Assembly: GCA_016187925.1 (NCBI GenBank)
Contig: JACPIS010000048.1
Location: 1 to 64,000 of the forward strand
Length of the DNA stretch: 64,000 nucleotides
Reading direction: 5' to 3'
Origin: Opitutia bacterium
GTDB lineage: Bacteria > Verrucomicrobiota > Verrucomicrobiia > Opitutales > Opitutaceae
The notes under the pieces are model-generated. The model had not been told where the DNA came from, did not search any database, and saw only the letters and a list, made by a program, of their open reading frames with translations. Shown piece by piece: positions 30,056 to 39,413 of the stretch (position 1 is the stretch's first letter; each line of letters starts with the position of its first letter). The position numbers were made by a program, and so were the translations under genes.

Positions 30056-31195
30056 TCAGCCCAGCGCCTGGGCGAGGTCGGCGCGGAGGTCGTCGACGTG
30101 CTCCAAGCCGACGGAAAACCGCAGCAGGTTCTCCGGCGTGGGTGAGTCGGCGCCCTCGACGAGCTTGCGGTGCTCGATGAGGCTTTCGATGCCGCCGAGG
30201 CTGGTGGCGCGCGTGATCAACCGGACCTTGGCGGCGACGGCGCTCGCGGCGGCGAAGCCTCCGCGTACCTCGAACGACAGCATCGCGCCGCCGCTGGCCA
30301 TCTGCCGCCGGGCGGCAGCGTGGCCGGGATGCGAGGGCAGGCCGGGGTAGTTGACGCGTTCGACCTTCGGGTGCTCGGCGAGCCAGGCCGCGAGCTGGGC
30401 TGCGGTGGTCGACTGGGCGCGGACGCGGACGGGCATCGTGGAGAGACTGCGCAACAGCAGCCAGCAGTCGAACGGCGCGGGCACGGCTCCGCCGATCTGC
30501 TGCCAGGTGCGCACGCGGGCGACGAGCTCCGCCGGGGCATCGGCACCGAACACCAGCACGCCGCCGAGCACGTCGCTGTGGCCGCCGATGTATTTCGTGC
30601 TGGAGTGCATCGCCACGTGCGCGCCGAGCGCGAGCGGTTGAGTGAGAATGGAGGTGGCCCAGGTGTTGTCGGCCACGACCAGCGCGCCGACGGCGCGGCC
30701 AAGCATGGCCACCGCGGCGAGATCGGTGATCTTCAGCCGCGGGTTGGAAGGCGTCTCGATCCAGACGAGCTGCGTCGGTGCGGCCTGGAGCGCGCGCTCG
30801 ACGGCGGCGAGGTCCGTGAAGTCCACGAAATCTCCGCGCACGCCCCAGCGCGCGAACTCGTTTTTCACGAGGTGGCGCGTGCCGTGATAGATGTCGTCGG
30901 GGAAAACCACCCGGGCGCCGGGCGCGAGCGCCTGCAGGATGGCGGCGGTGGCGGCCTGGCCGGAGGCGAAGGCCATGGCGTCCTTGCCGCCCTCCATGGC
31001 GGCGAGCGCCTGCTCGAGGGCGTGGCGGTTGGGCGTGTCGGTGCGCGAGTAGACGAAGCCGTGGGGCAGGGAGCCGTCGGGCGCGCGCTCGAAGGTGGTG
31101 GCGAGGGTCAGGTTGGGCGTGACAGCGCCGGTGGCGGGATCAACGCGGCGGCCGGCGTGGACGGCGAGCGTCTCGGGGTGGCGGGTGGGGCTCAT
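30056..31195 (-). CDS. PLP-dependent Cys/Met metabolism enzyme (cystathionine gamma-synthase family)
   Basis: AMHSSTKYIGGHSDVLGG; TLAVHAGRRVDPATGAVTPNL. Confidence 0.92.
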   Translation of the reverse strand: MSPTRHPETLAVHAGRRVDPATGAVTPNLTLATTFERAPDGSLPHGFVYSRTDTPNRHALEQALAAMEGGKDAMAFASGQAATAAILQALAPGARVVFPDDIYHGTRHLVKNEFARWGVRGDFVDFTDLAAVERALQAAPTQLVWIETPSNPRLKITDLAAVAMLGRAVGALVVADNTWATSILTQPLALGAHVAMHSSTKYIGGHSDVLGGVLVFGADAPAELVARVRTWQQIGGAVPAPFDCWLLLRSLSTMPVRVRAQSTTAAQLAAWLAEHPKVERVNYPGLPSHPGHAAARRQMASGGAMLSFEVRGGFAAASAVAAKVRLITRATSLGGIESLIEHRKLVEGADSPTPENLLRFSVGLEHVDDLRADLAQALG

Positions 31196-31270
31196 GGGCG
31201 TGGTTGGTTGCTAACGGTTGAGCAGCCGGGACGCCAGACTTGGTTGCCGGCCGGTACAGTCCGATACGCG

Positions 31271-31304
31271 GAAAACAAAACAGCGCCGGCGGCGGCCGGC
31301 GCTG
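31271..31304 (-). terminator. rho-independent-like terminator downstream of GGT
   Basis: CAGCGCCGGcggcggCCGGCGCTG followed on minus strand by TTTTGTTTTC. Confidence 0.7.
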
Positions 31305-31332
31305 GCTCAAACGAGGGGGAGAGAGGCGCGGC

Positions 31333-33099
31333 TCAGTAGCCGACGGCCCGCGAGTCGCCTTTGCGCGGGTCGGCCGCGCCGAGGATGAGGCCGGTGGCGG
31401 GGTCGACTGCGATGGTTTCGCCGTCGCCCTGGTAGGCGCCTTCGTAGGATTTGCGCTCGGGCAGGTTGTGGCCCTTGGCCTTGAGCAGCGCCATCGTGTC
31501 GGGCGAGAGGCCGAAGCGCTCGAAAGTGACGACGTCGGGCAGCCACTGGTTGTGGATGCGCGGGGCGTCGACGGCCTGCATGACGGGCATGTGGTGGTCG
31601 ATGACGTTGGTGATGATCTGAAACACGGTGTTGATGATCGTGGGGCCGCCGGGCGAGCCGGTGACGAGCACGAGTTTGCCGTCCTTGAACACGAGGGTCG
31701 GCGTCATCGACGACAGCGGGCGCTTGCCGGGCACGATGGCGTTGGCTTCGCCCTGGATGAGGCCGTAGGCGTTGGGCGTGCCGACCTGCGACGTGAAGTC
31801 GTCCATTTCGTTGTTCATGAGGATGCCGGTGCCGGGAATCGTCACGCCGGAGCCGTAGGCGCCGTTGAGCGTGTAGGTGTTGGCGACGGCGTTGCCGGCG
31901 GCGTCGACGACGGAGAAATGCGTGGTCTCGTTGGATTCGTGCGGCGAACGCGCGACGAATTTGCCGAGGCCCGGCTGCACGGCGCTGGCGGGCGTGGCGT
32001 GGTCCGGCGAGAAGTCCGCCATGCGGCCCCGGATGTAGGCGGGGTCGAGCAGCTGCGCGACCGGCACGTGGACAAATTCGGGATCGCCGAGATACTCGGC
32101 GCGGTCGCGGAAGGCGCGTTTCATCACCTCGGCGAAGAGATGGTACTTGGCCGCGGAGTTGTAGCCGAGGGCGCCGACATCGAACGGCTCGAGCATGCCG
32201 AACATCTGGAGCAGCGCGATGCCGCCCGAGCTCGGGGGCGGCATGGTGACGATGTCGTAGCCGCGATATTTGCCGCGCAGGGGTGTGCGCTCGGCGACCT
32301 GGTAGTTCTTCAGGTCGTCGAGCGTGATGTTGCCGCCGTGCGCGGCCATGGCGGCGGCGATGCGCCGGGCGGTCTCGCCTTCGTAGAATTCGCGCGGGCC
32401 GTTCTTCTGCAGGCGGGCGAAGGTCTCGCCGAGGTCGGCCTGCACCCATTTCTCGCCGGCATTCCAGAACTCGCCGTTCTTCAGGTGGATTTTTTTGGAT
32501 TCATCGAACTGACCGAGCAGTTTCGCCCAGTCGCGCAGGCCGTGCGCGGTGGACTGGGAAACGATGTGGCCCTCGGCGGCGAGCCGGCGGGCGGGTTCGC
32601 AGATCTCGGCCCAGGTGACCTTGTGCGAACCATATTTCTCGACGGCGAGGGCGAAGCCCGCCACGGAGCCGGGGATGCCGCTGGCCTTCCAGCCGACGGT
32701 CGAGGAGCCGGTGCCTTGGATGACTTTGCCGTCAGGGCCGACATACATGTCGCGCGAGGCGGTCGCGGGAGCCGTCTCGCGGTAATCGATGGCGATGTCC
32801 CGGCCGCCGCCGGGCGCCGCCGGATCGGCGAGGTGGACGAGCATGAAGCCGCCGCCGCCGAGGTTGCCGGCGAAAGGGTAGACCACGGCGAGCGCCAGGC
32901 CGGTCGCCGCGGCGGCGTCGACGGCGTTGCCGCCCTTCCGGAGAATCTCGACGCCCGCCTGCGAGGCGAGTTCATGCGCCGAGGTGACCAGGCCGTGCTG
33001 TGCCTCGATGGCGGGGCGCTGCGCGTGGAGCGCGAGTGGGGCGGACAGAACCAAGGCCGCACCGAGCAGGGCGGCCAGCAGACGCGGGGAAACGTTCAT
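31333..33099 (-). CDS. ggt: gamma-glutamyltransferase
   Basis: GLVTSAHELASQAGVEILRKGGNAVDAA; ETTHFSVVDAAGNAVANTYTLN. Confidence 0.95.
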   Translation of the reverse strand: MNVSPRLLAALLGAALVLSAPLALHAQRPAIEAQHGLVTSAHELASQAGVEILRKGGNAVDAAAATGLALAVVYPFAGNLGGGGFMLVHLADPAAPGGGRDIAIDYRETAPATASRDMYVGPDGKVIQGTGSSTVGWKASGIPGSVAGFALAVEKYGSHKVTWAEICEPARRLAAEGHIVSQSTAHGLRDWAKLLGQFDESKKIHLKNGEFWNAGEKWVQADLGETFARLQKNGPREFYEGETARRIAAAMAAHGGNITLDDLKNYQVAERTPLRGKYRGYDIVTMPPPSSGGIALLQMFGMLEPFDVGALGYNSAAKYHLFAEVMKRAFRDRAEYLGDPEFVHVPVAQLLDPAYIRGRMADFSPDHATPASAVQPGLGKFVARSPHESNETTHFSVVDAAGNAVANTYTLNGAYGSGVTIPGTGILMNNEMDDFTSQVGTPNAYGLIQGEANAIVPGKRPLSSMTPTLVFKDGKLVLVTGSPGGPTIINTVFQIITNVIDHHMPVMQAVDAPRIHNQWLPDVVTFERFGLSPDTMALLKAKGHNLPERKSYEGAYQGDGETIAVDPATGLILGAADPRKGDSRAVGY

Positions 33100-33272
33100 G
33101 GCGGGCTAGGATTATCAGGAAGCGGGCGGCGACAAGATGTAATCGCCGCCGCCTTCGGCGTCATAGACCGATAATTTCTTGTTAGCTCAACTTCAGCATC
33201 GTATAAGGTGTTTATCCTAACTGCCTGGGTGCTTAACGGCACTTGGGCGGCAGTCACCACCTAGCAACCCTT

Positions 33273-35960
33273 ATGAACCCACTGAAGAAAAGTGTTCAGG
33301 CCGCGCGTTTTGCCGGCCTACGTCGGGCGCATGTAGTCACCGTTCTGGCCTTCGGGGCCGGTCTCGGTCTGGCGCCCTTGTCCGCCCAACAGGCCGCCCA
33401 GCCCGCTGCTGGCGAGCCGAAGAAGGAAGAAGTCGTCAAGCTGACCGAATTCGTGACCACCGGCTCGCGTTTCAACGACCGCACCGTCACCGACTCCCCC
33501 GTGCCGATCGATGTGATCAGCGGCAACGAGCTCAAGCAAGGCGGCTACCTTGAGACCAGCCAGATGATCCAGGCGCAGATCCCGTCGTTCAACTTCCCGC
33601 GCCCGTCGCTCACCGACGGCACGGATCACATCCGCCCGGCCACGCTGCGCGGCCTCGCGCCCGACCAGGTGCTGATGCTCGTCAACGGCAAGCGCCGCCA
33701 CACCAGCTCCCTCGTCAACCTCAACGGCTCCATCGGCCGCGGCTCGGTCTCGACCGACTTCAACGCCATCCCGTCGGCCGCCATCGGCCGCATCGAGGTG
33801 CTGCGCGACGGCGCGTCCGCCCAATACGGCTCCGACGCCATCGCCGGTGTCATCAACGTCATCCTCCGCAAGGACAAGGGCTGGGGTCTCGACCTCGCCT
33901 GGGGTCAGACGAAGGAAGGCGACGGCGAGGACTACAAGCTCGATGCCTACGCCGGCACCGACCTCGGCGACAAGGGTTCGCTCTTCCTGAACTTCTGGGT
34001 GCGCGACCACAGTCCGACCAACCGCAGCCTGGCCGACACGCGCCAGCAGTATTTCGGCACCAATCCCGCGACCGGCGCCAAGACGACGATCTCCGGCAAC
34101 TACGGCTCCGGGGTCGGCCTCAGCGCCTCCAGCGGCACACTCGATCCGCGCGAGCAGACCGTCAACCGCATCAACCACCGCTTCGGCGATCCGCTCACCA
34201 AGGACCGCGGCCTCTGGGTCAACGGCAGCTACCCGCTCGCCAACGACCTCGATCTCTACTTCTTCGGCGGCTCCAGCCTCCGCCACGCCAACGGCGCCGG
34301 CTTCGCCCGTCGCGCGGGCGACGATCGTACGGTCCGCGCCATCTACCCGAACGGCTTCCTGCCGTTCATCCAGTCAGAGGTCGTCGACACCTCCTTCGGC
34401 GGCGGCGTGAAGGGCAAGTCGAGCAACTTCGACTGGGACCTGAGCACCGTCTACGGTTACAACACCCTCGACTACCGCACCGCCAACTCGGCCAACGTCA
34501 CGCTCGGCACCTCGAGCCCGACCAGCTTCTACGACGGCCAGCTCGGCTTCAACCAGTGGACCACCAACTTCGACGTCACCACCACGGCCAATCTCGGCCT
34601 GGAGACGCCCCTCAAGGTCGCGGCCGGTGTCGAATACCGCTGGGAGGAATACACCATCAAGGCCGGCGAGCCCGACTCCTACCGCAACGGCGGCGTCCGC
34701 ATCATCGACGGCCCGAACGCCAACGGCCTCGCGGCCGTCGGCGCGCAGGTCTTCCCGGGCTTCAAGCCCTCCGATGCCGGCTCGCACGACCGCCAGGCCA
34801 AGTCCGTCTACCTCGACTTCGAGCAACAGCTCACCGAGCGCTGGCTCGCCTCCGTGGCCGGCCGCTTCGAGGATTATACCGACTTCGGCACCAACACGAC
34901 GGCGAAGTTCGCCACGCGCGTGAAGATCAACGACACCCTCGCCCTCCGCGGCTCCATCAGCACGGGCTTCCGCGCCCCGCACCTCGCGCAGGAGTGGTTC
35001 AGCTCCACCGCCACCAACTTCATCGGCGGCGTGCCGTTCGACATCCTGACGTTCCCCGTCAGCGCCCCGGCGGCCATCGCCCTCGGCGCCAGCCCGCTCA
35101 AGCCCGAGAAGTCCACCAACGAGAGCATCGGTTTCACCTGGAACCCGGATGACCGCTTCTCCGCGACCGTCGACTACTACAACATCGACATCAAGGACCG
35201 CATCGTCCTCTCGTCGAACTTCACCGGCAACGCCGTGATCAACCTGCTCGCCACGCAGGGCATCACCGGCATCGGTGGCGGCCGTTACTTCACCAACGCC
35301 GTCGACACCACCACCAAGGGCATCGACGTGAACCTGCGCTACACTTGGAAGACGCACGACTTCGGCAAGATCACGTTCACCGCCGGCTACAACCACAACT
35401 CCACCTCGGCCACCAAGATCAAGCCGCCGCCCGCGGCGCTCGCGGCCATCACCACCACGCCGCTCTTCGACCTCACCGAGACCATCCGCCTCGAGAAGGG
35501 CCAGCCCAAGGACGCCCTCAACCTCGCCGCCAACTGGTCGTGGAACAAGTGGTCGTTCCTCGTCCGCGAGGTGCGCTATGGTGAGGTTTCCGCCGTCGCC
35601 TTCTCCAGCGCGACGCAGGCCCAGATCGACGCCCTCACGCCCGGCTACGACGTCGAGCTCCGACCCGCCGTCCCCGGCTCGGTCGGCGGCACGACGACGA
35701 ACAAGCAGATCATCCAGACGTTCGGCGCCAAGTGGCTCACCGACCTCGACGTGACGTTCCACTACAACAAGAACATCACGGTCTCGGTCGGTGCGAACAA
35801 CCTGTTCGACATCTACCCGGACGAGAACCTCCGCTCGAAGATCGTCAACGGCACCGTGTTCAACGGCTCCGACAACGCCGGCATCTTCCCCTACAGCGGC
35901 ATCTCGCCGTTCGGGTTCAACGGCGCGTTCTACTATGCGAAGCTGAGCCTGAAGTACTGA
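33273..35960 (+). CDS. TonB-dependent receptor
   Basis: Plug SPVPIDVISGNELKQGG...LRGLAPDQVLMLVNGKRRH; C-terminal Y terminus. Confidence 0.95.
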   Translation: MNPLKKSVQAARFAGLRRAHVVTVLAFGAGLGLAPLSAQQAAQPAAGEPKKEEVVKLTEFVTTGSRFNDRTVTDSPVPIDVISGNELKQGGYLETSQMIQAQIPSFNFPRPSLTDGTDHIRPATLRGLAPDQVLMLVNGKRRHTSSLVNLNGSIGRGSVSTDFNAIPSAAIGRIEVLRDGASAQYGSDAIAGVINVILRKDKGWGLDLAWGQTKEGDGEDYKLDAYAGTDLGDKGSLFLNFWVRDHSPTNRSLADTRQQYFGTNPATGAKTTISGNYGSGVGLSASSGTLDPREQTVNRINHRFGDPLTKDRGLWVNGSYPLANDLDLYFFGGSSLRHANGAGFARRAGDDRTVRAIYPNGFLPFIQSEVVDTSFGGGVKGKSSNFDWDLSTVYGYNTLDYRTANSANVTLGTSSPTSFYDGQLGFNQWTTNFDVTTTANLGLETPLKVAAGVEYRWEEYTIKAGEPDSYRNGGVRIIDGPNANGLAAVGAQVFPGFKPSDAGSHDRQAKSVYLDFEQQLTERWLASVAGRFEDYTDFGTNTTAKFATRVKINDTLALRGSISTGFRAPHLAQEWFSSTATNFIGGVPFDILTFPVSAPAAIALGASPLKPEKSTNESIGFTWNPDDRFSATVDYYNIDIKDRIVLSSNFTGNAVINLLATQGITGIGGGRYFTNAVDTTTKGIDVNLRYTWKTHDFGKITFTAGYNHNSTSATKIKPPPAALAAITTTPLFDLTETIRLEKGQPKDALNLAANWSWNKWSFLVREVRYGEVSAVAFSSATQAQIDALTPGYDVELRPAVPGSVGGTTTNKQIIQTFGAKWLTDLDVTFHYNKNITVSVGANNLFDIYPDENLRSKIVNGTVFNGSDNAGIFPYSGISPFGFNGAFYYAKLSLKY

Positions 35961-35999
35961 GCTGCCCGCCGCGGGATGCTCCCGCAGCTGCCTCTTCAA

Positions 36000-36032
36000 G
36001 GCGCGGACCACCCGGTCCGCGCCTTTTTCTTT
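36000..36032 (+). terminator. rho-independent terminator of TonB receptor gene
   Basis: GGCGCGGACcacccgGTCCGCGCC then TTTTTCTTTT. Confidence 0.9.
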
Positions 36033-36084
36033 TCCCCGTCCTCCCGCGCTCGACGCTCCGCGCGGCGTCCGGCCGGCCCGCTCG

Positions 36085-36112
36085 GAAGTGTCATATAATA
36101 GATGACGCTTTC
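36085..36112. repeat. second copy of hairpin repeat GAAGTGTCAT-ataatag-ATGACGCTTTC
   Basis: Near-identical to 22043-22069. Confidence 0.8.
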
Positions 36113-36175
36113 TGCATTGGTACGCGGAGGAAAAACGCTTCGCCAAACACGGCGCGATGGGCTTCATTTCCCGCC

Positions 36176-36622
36176 ATGCCCCACGTGGAAGGTTTGCGCT
36201 CCCCCTACGACAAAACCGCCGGCGGCCTGCATCACCTCGGCCGCATGCTCGACAAGATCCGGCTCATGCTGGCCGGCCGGCTGCCGGGCCATTTTCACTC
36301 GAACTACGGCATGGGCGCGGGCCTCGACGGCCACCTCTGCGGCTTCCTCAACGTCGAGTTCAAGGACATCGAAGCGCGCGTGCGCGAAGGCGGCTCTGAT
36401 GCCGAGCTGGTCGAGTGGATTTTCGCCCGCGGCCTGCGCCCGACCAAGATACAGACGCGCATCTGGAACGAGTTTTCGCGCAAGATCGGCTGGAACGATT
36501 TCGCCACGCGCTACCTGCAGGATTTGAAGCAGGAATTCGGCATGGCGCACCATCCGCACGGCACGTCGTTCGATCTCATCGAGATCAGCGAAAACCGTCC
36601 GCCACCCGCCAGTCGCGCCTGA
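36176..36622 (+). CDS. DUF5069 domain-containing protein
   Basis: LRSPYDKTAGGLHHLGRMLDKIRLMLAGRLPGHFHSNYGMGAGLDG. Confidence 0.85.
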   Translation: MPHVEGLRSPYDKTAGGLHHLGRMLDKIRLMLAGRLPGHFHSNYGMGAGLDGHLCGFLNVEFKDIEARVREGGSDAELVEWIFARGLRPTKIQTRIWNEFSRKIGWNDFATRYLQDLKQEFGMAHHPHGTSFDLIEISENRPPPASRA

Positions 36623-36664
36623 GCGGAGACCGAAACGAAGGATTCGCGTTTTGGTCGGACGGGT

Positions 36665-37492
36665 TCAATTGGGCCACGCCGCACCCGGACCGCCGAAACG
36701 CGTGCCGGCCGGGAAGTGCAGCCCGAAGTGCCGCGCGAGAATCTCCAGCAGCTCGGCGGGTGCCGTAATCACGCGCCGCTCGAGGACGGTGGTGCCCTGC
36801 CGGCGGATGAACTCGTTGTCGCGGATCGCCAGGCGCGTGCCCGCCGGGCCAGCCAGCCCCACGCCGAGCGTCCGCTTGAATTTCGATTGCGGGCTCGTGC
36901 TGGTCCACCAGTTGGCGAGTTCCCGGTCGACGGCGGGCATCGCCTCGCCGGTGAATTCGTAGATATCGGACCATTCATCGCCCAGTCGCACCTGATGAAA
37001 CAGCCGGCCGTCCTCGCGCAGGATGCGGAGCGGCTCGTGGGCCGTGGACTGCTCGCCCTCGAGATCGGCGCGGATGCAGGAGGTGAGCGAGAAGGCTCCG
37101 ACGCCGGCATCCACCAGCCAGGGAATGCCGTCCACTTCGACCCGCAGGAAAAGATGCGTGCGCGGCGGGGTGAACTCCCGCGGCTGCTGCAGGCGGATGC
37201 GCGCCGAGAGCGGCATGACGCGGAAACCGAGCTTCGTCAGCACGTGGAGCATCAGGGTGTTCTGCTCGAAACAATAGCCGCCGCGCTTTCCGTGCACGAG
37301 CTTCCGCTCGATGGCGGCCAGTTCGATGTCGACGGGCCGGCCGAGCAGGATGTCGAGGTTCTCGAACGGTATCGCCGTCACATGCGCGCCGGCGATCGCG
37401 TTGAGCGTGGCGAGGGACGGATCGCGCGGGCCGGTGTAGCCGATGCGGGCGAAATAGGCGTCGAGGTCGGGTGCTTGGTCCGGGGTCGGCAT
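36665..37492 (-). CDS. nat: arylamine N-acetyltransferase
   Basis: AYFARIGYTGPRDPSLATLNAI; RGGYCFEQNTLM. Confidence 0.93.
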   Translation of the reverse strand: MPTPDQAPDLDAYFARIGYTGPRDPSLATLNAIAGAHVTAIPFENLDILLGRPVDIELAAIERKLVHGKRGGYCFEQNTLMLHVLTKLGFRVMPLSARIRLQQPREFTPPRTHLFLRVEVDGIPWLVDAGVGAFSLTSCIRADLEGEQSTAHEPLRILREDGRLFHQVRLGDEWSDIYEFTGEAMPAVDRELANWWTSTSPQSKFKRTLGVGLAGPAGTRLAIRDNEFIRRQGTTVLERRVITAPAELLEILARHFGLHFPAGTRFGGPGAAWPN

Positions 37493-37549
37493 TCCTGCAC
37501 GCTAATAAACGGGCATCGGCGCGCCAGCGTCCAATGCCCGGACTCCGGC

Positions 37550-39325
37550 TCAGTGCGTGGTGGCGGCGGCCGGCACAGCGCCGGCCGCGCTCCAGCCGTC
37601 GATGACCTGCTCGAGCACGGCGAGCGGCACGTTGCCGGTCTGCAGGACGACGTTGTGGAATTCCTTGATCGAGAATTTCGCGCCGAGCGCCTGCTGCGCC
37701 TTGGCGCGCAGTTCGAGGATCTTGAGCATGCCGATTTTGTAGGCGCAGGCCTGGCCGGGGTTGGCGACGTAGCGCTCCACCTCGGAGGCCTTGATGCCGT
37801 AGTCGATGGCCTGCTGGCGCGTCCACTTCATCGCGTGGAGGCCGGTGTCGACCACGAGGCGGCGGGCGCGGAAGAGCTCGTCGTCGAGCTGGCCGAGACG
37901 GCCGACGATGTCGCCTTCATACCAGTTGTTCTCGGCGGCCAGTTGCTCGGCGTAGAGCGCCCAGCCCTCGGCGTAGGCGGAACCGCCGCCGAAGACGCCA
38001 TCGCGGCGGAAGCGCGGGAGGCTGTCCGTCTCGCGCTGCAGCGCGATCTGGAAATGGTGCCCGGGCACGCCCTCGTGGTAGACGAGCGTGCGCATCGTCA
38101 CCATCTCGAACGTCGGTCCGGGCAGCGGCGCCCAGAAGATGCCGGGGCGGCTGCCGTCCTTGGCCGGCCCGGTGTAGTGGGCGGCGGCGGTCTTCTCCGT
38201 GAAGGGCGGCTCGCGCTTCACGACGACGGGGGCCTTGGGCGTGAGGTCGAACACCAGCTTGGCGCGCCGCTCGGCGTCGCGGAGGATTTCCTCGAACTTG
38301 GCGAGCAGGACGGGGCGCGGGTCGGCGTCCTTGGGCTGCCGGTCGTGCTCGAGCTTTTCCATGCGCTCCTTGATCGAGCCCTCCTGGTAGCCGAGCTGGC
38401 GGAAGTAGCCGTCCATCTCCTGTTCGATGCGCGCCACCTCCTTGAGGCCGAGTTCATGGATTTGCTCGGCGGTCATGTCCGTGGTGGTGAAACGCCGGAG
38501 GGCGTTGGCATAGGCGCGGTCGCCGCCGGGCAGCCAGCAGAGGCCGGCGTGGTCGGTGGTGTGCGGCAATTGCTCCTGCAGCAGCGCCAGCGCGCGCTTG
38601 AACGCGGGGATGATCGCCTCGGTCGTGGTCTGCTCGGCGGCGGCGGCGAATTGCGCGCGCTCCTCGGGCGTCACGTCCTTCAGCTTGGCGGCGCGTTCGT
38701 CGAGCGAGGCGACGAAGCGGTTCTGGCGCGGCGCATCGGCGAGGAAGCGCTCGAACTGCCCGATGGCCGAACGGGTGATGAAGTCGGGCATGAGGAAACC
38801 GCGCGCGGCGGCGTCCTTGGCCAGCGCGATGCCGTCGTCCATCCGGCCGGCGACGAGGGCGAGGCGGGCGAGGTAGTTCTCGATGTCGCGCTTGTTCCGG
38901 ATCGGGTGCGACTGGCTCAGGAAGTTGACGATGTTCACGTGCAGCCCGCCGAACTGGTTGAAGACAAAACCATAGTCGGCGAACGGCTCGGACTCGACGA
39001 CGCCCCGGAGCGACCACTCGATGACGGCGGCGGACGTGCGCTGCGCCGGATCAAGGCGGCTGCGGTCGAACTTCGCCAGCGCGGCCAGGCCGGCCTGGGC
39101 GGCGGCGACGCGTTGCGCGCGGAACTCGCGCGTGATGGGCGTGAGCTGGCGGTCGAGCGCGTCCTGCTCGCTGGCGGGCAGGTATTGCTGCAGCGTCGAG
39201 ACCGTGGGGTTGGCGCGCACCCAGTCGGCGGCGAAGGTTTCGGTCCACTGATCGAAGGCGGCATCGGCGGCGTTGAGCGCGGTCGCGCCCAGCGCGAGGA
39301 GGGGGAGGACGTGGCGGAGTTTCAT
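37550..39325 (-). CDS. DUF885 family protein
   Basis: YHEGVPGHHFQIALQRE; YIANPGQACAYKIG-like motif (YVANPGQACAYKIGMLKI). Confidence 0.93.
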   Translation of the reverse strand: MKLRHVLPLLALGATALNAADAAFDQWTETFAADWVRANPTVSTLQQYLPASEQDALDRQLTPITREFRAQRVAAAQAGLAALAKFDRSRLDPAQRTSAAVIEWSLRGVVESEPFADYGFVFNQFGGLHVNIVNFLSQSHPIRNKRDIENYLARLALVAGRMDDGIALAKDAAARGFLMPDFITRSAIGQFERFLADAPRQNRFVASLDERAAKLKDVTPEERAQFAAAAEQTTTEAIIPAFKRALALLQEQLPHTTDHAGLCWLPGGDRAYANALRRFTTTDMTAEQIHELGLKEVARIEQEMDGYFRQLGYQEGSIKERMEKLEHDRQPKDADPRPVLLAKFEEILRDAERRAKLVFDLTPKAPVVVKREPPFTEKTAAAHYTGPAKDGSRPGIFWAPLPGPTFEMVTMRTLVYHEGVPGHHFQIALQRETDSLPRFRRDGVFGGGSAYAEGWALYAEQLAAENNWYEGDIVGRLGQLDDELFRARRLVVDTGLHAMKWTRQQAIDYGIKASEVERYVANPGQACAYKIGMLKILELRAKAQQALGAKFSIKEFHNVVLQTGNVPLAVLEQVIDGWSAAGAVPAAATTH

Positions 39326-39413
39326 GGGGTAAGGAGCGGGGAGGCTGGCGAGCCGGCCGGCCGGAGTCGACGGCAGTTCGACCAACGCGGCAAAATCGCC
39401 GGTGCGACGCCCG

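Noticed and set aside
33100-33272. Riboswitch (e.g. cobalamin) upstream of the TonB receptor
   Set aside because: I could not identify conserved box sequences or a convincing fold by eye; a covariance-model search would be needed
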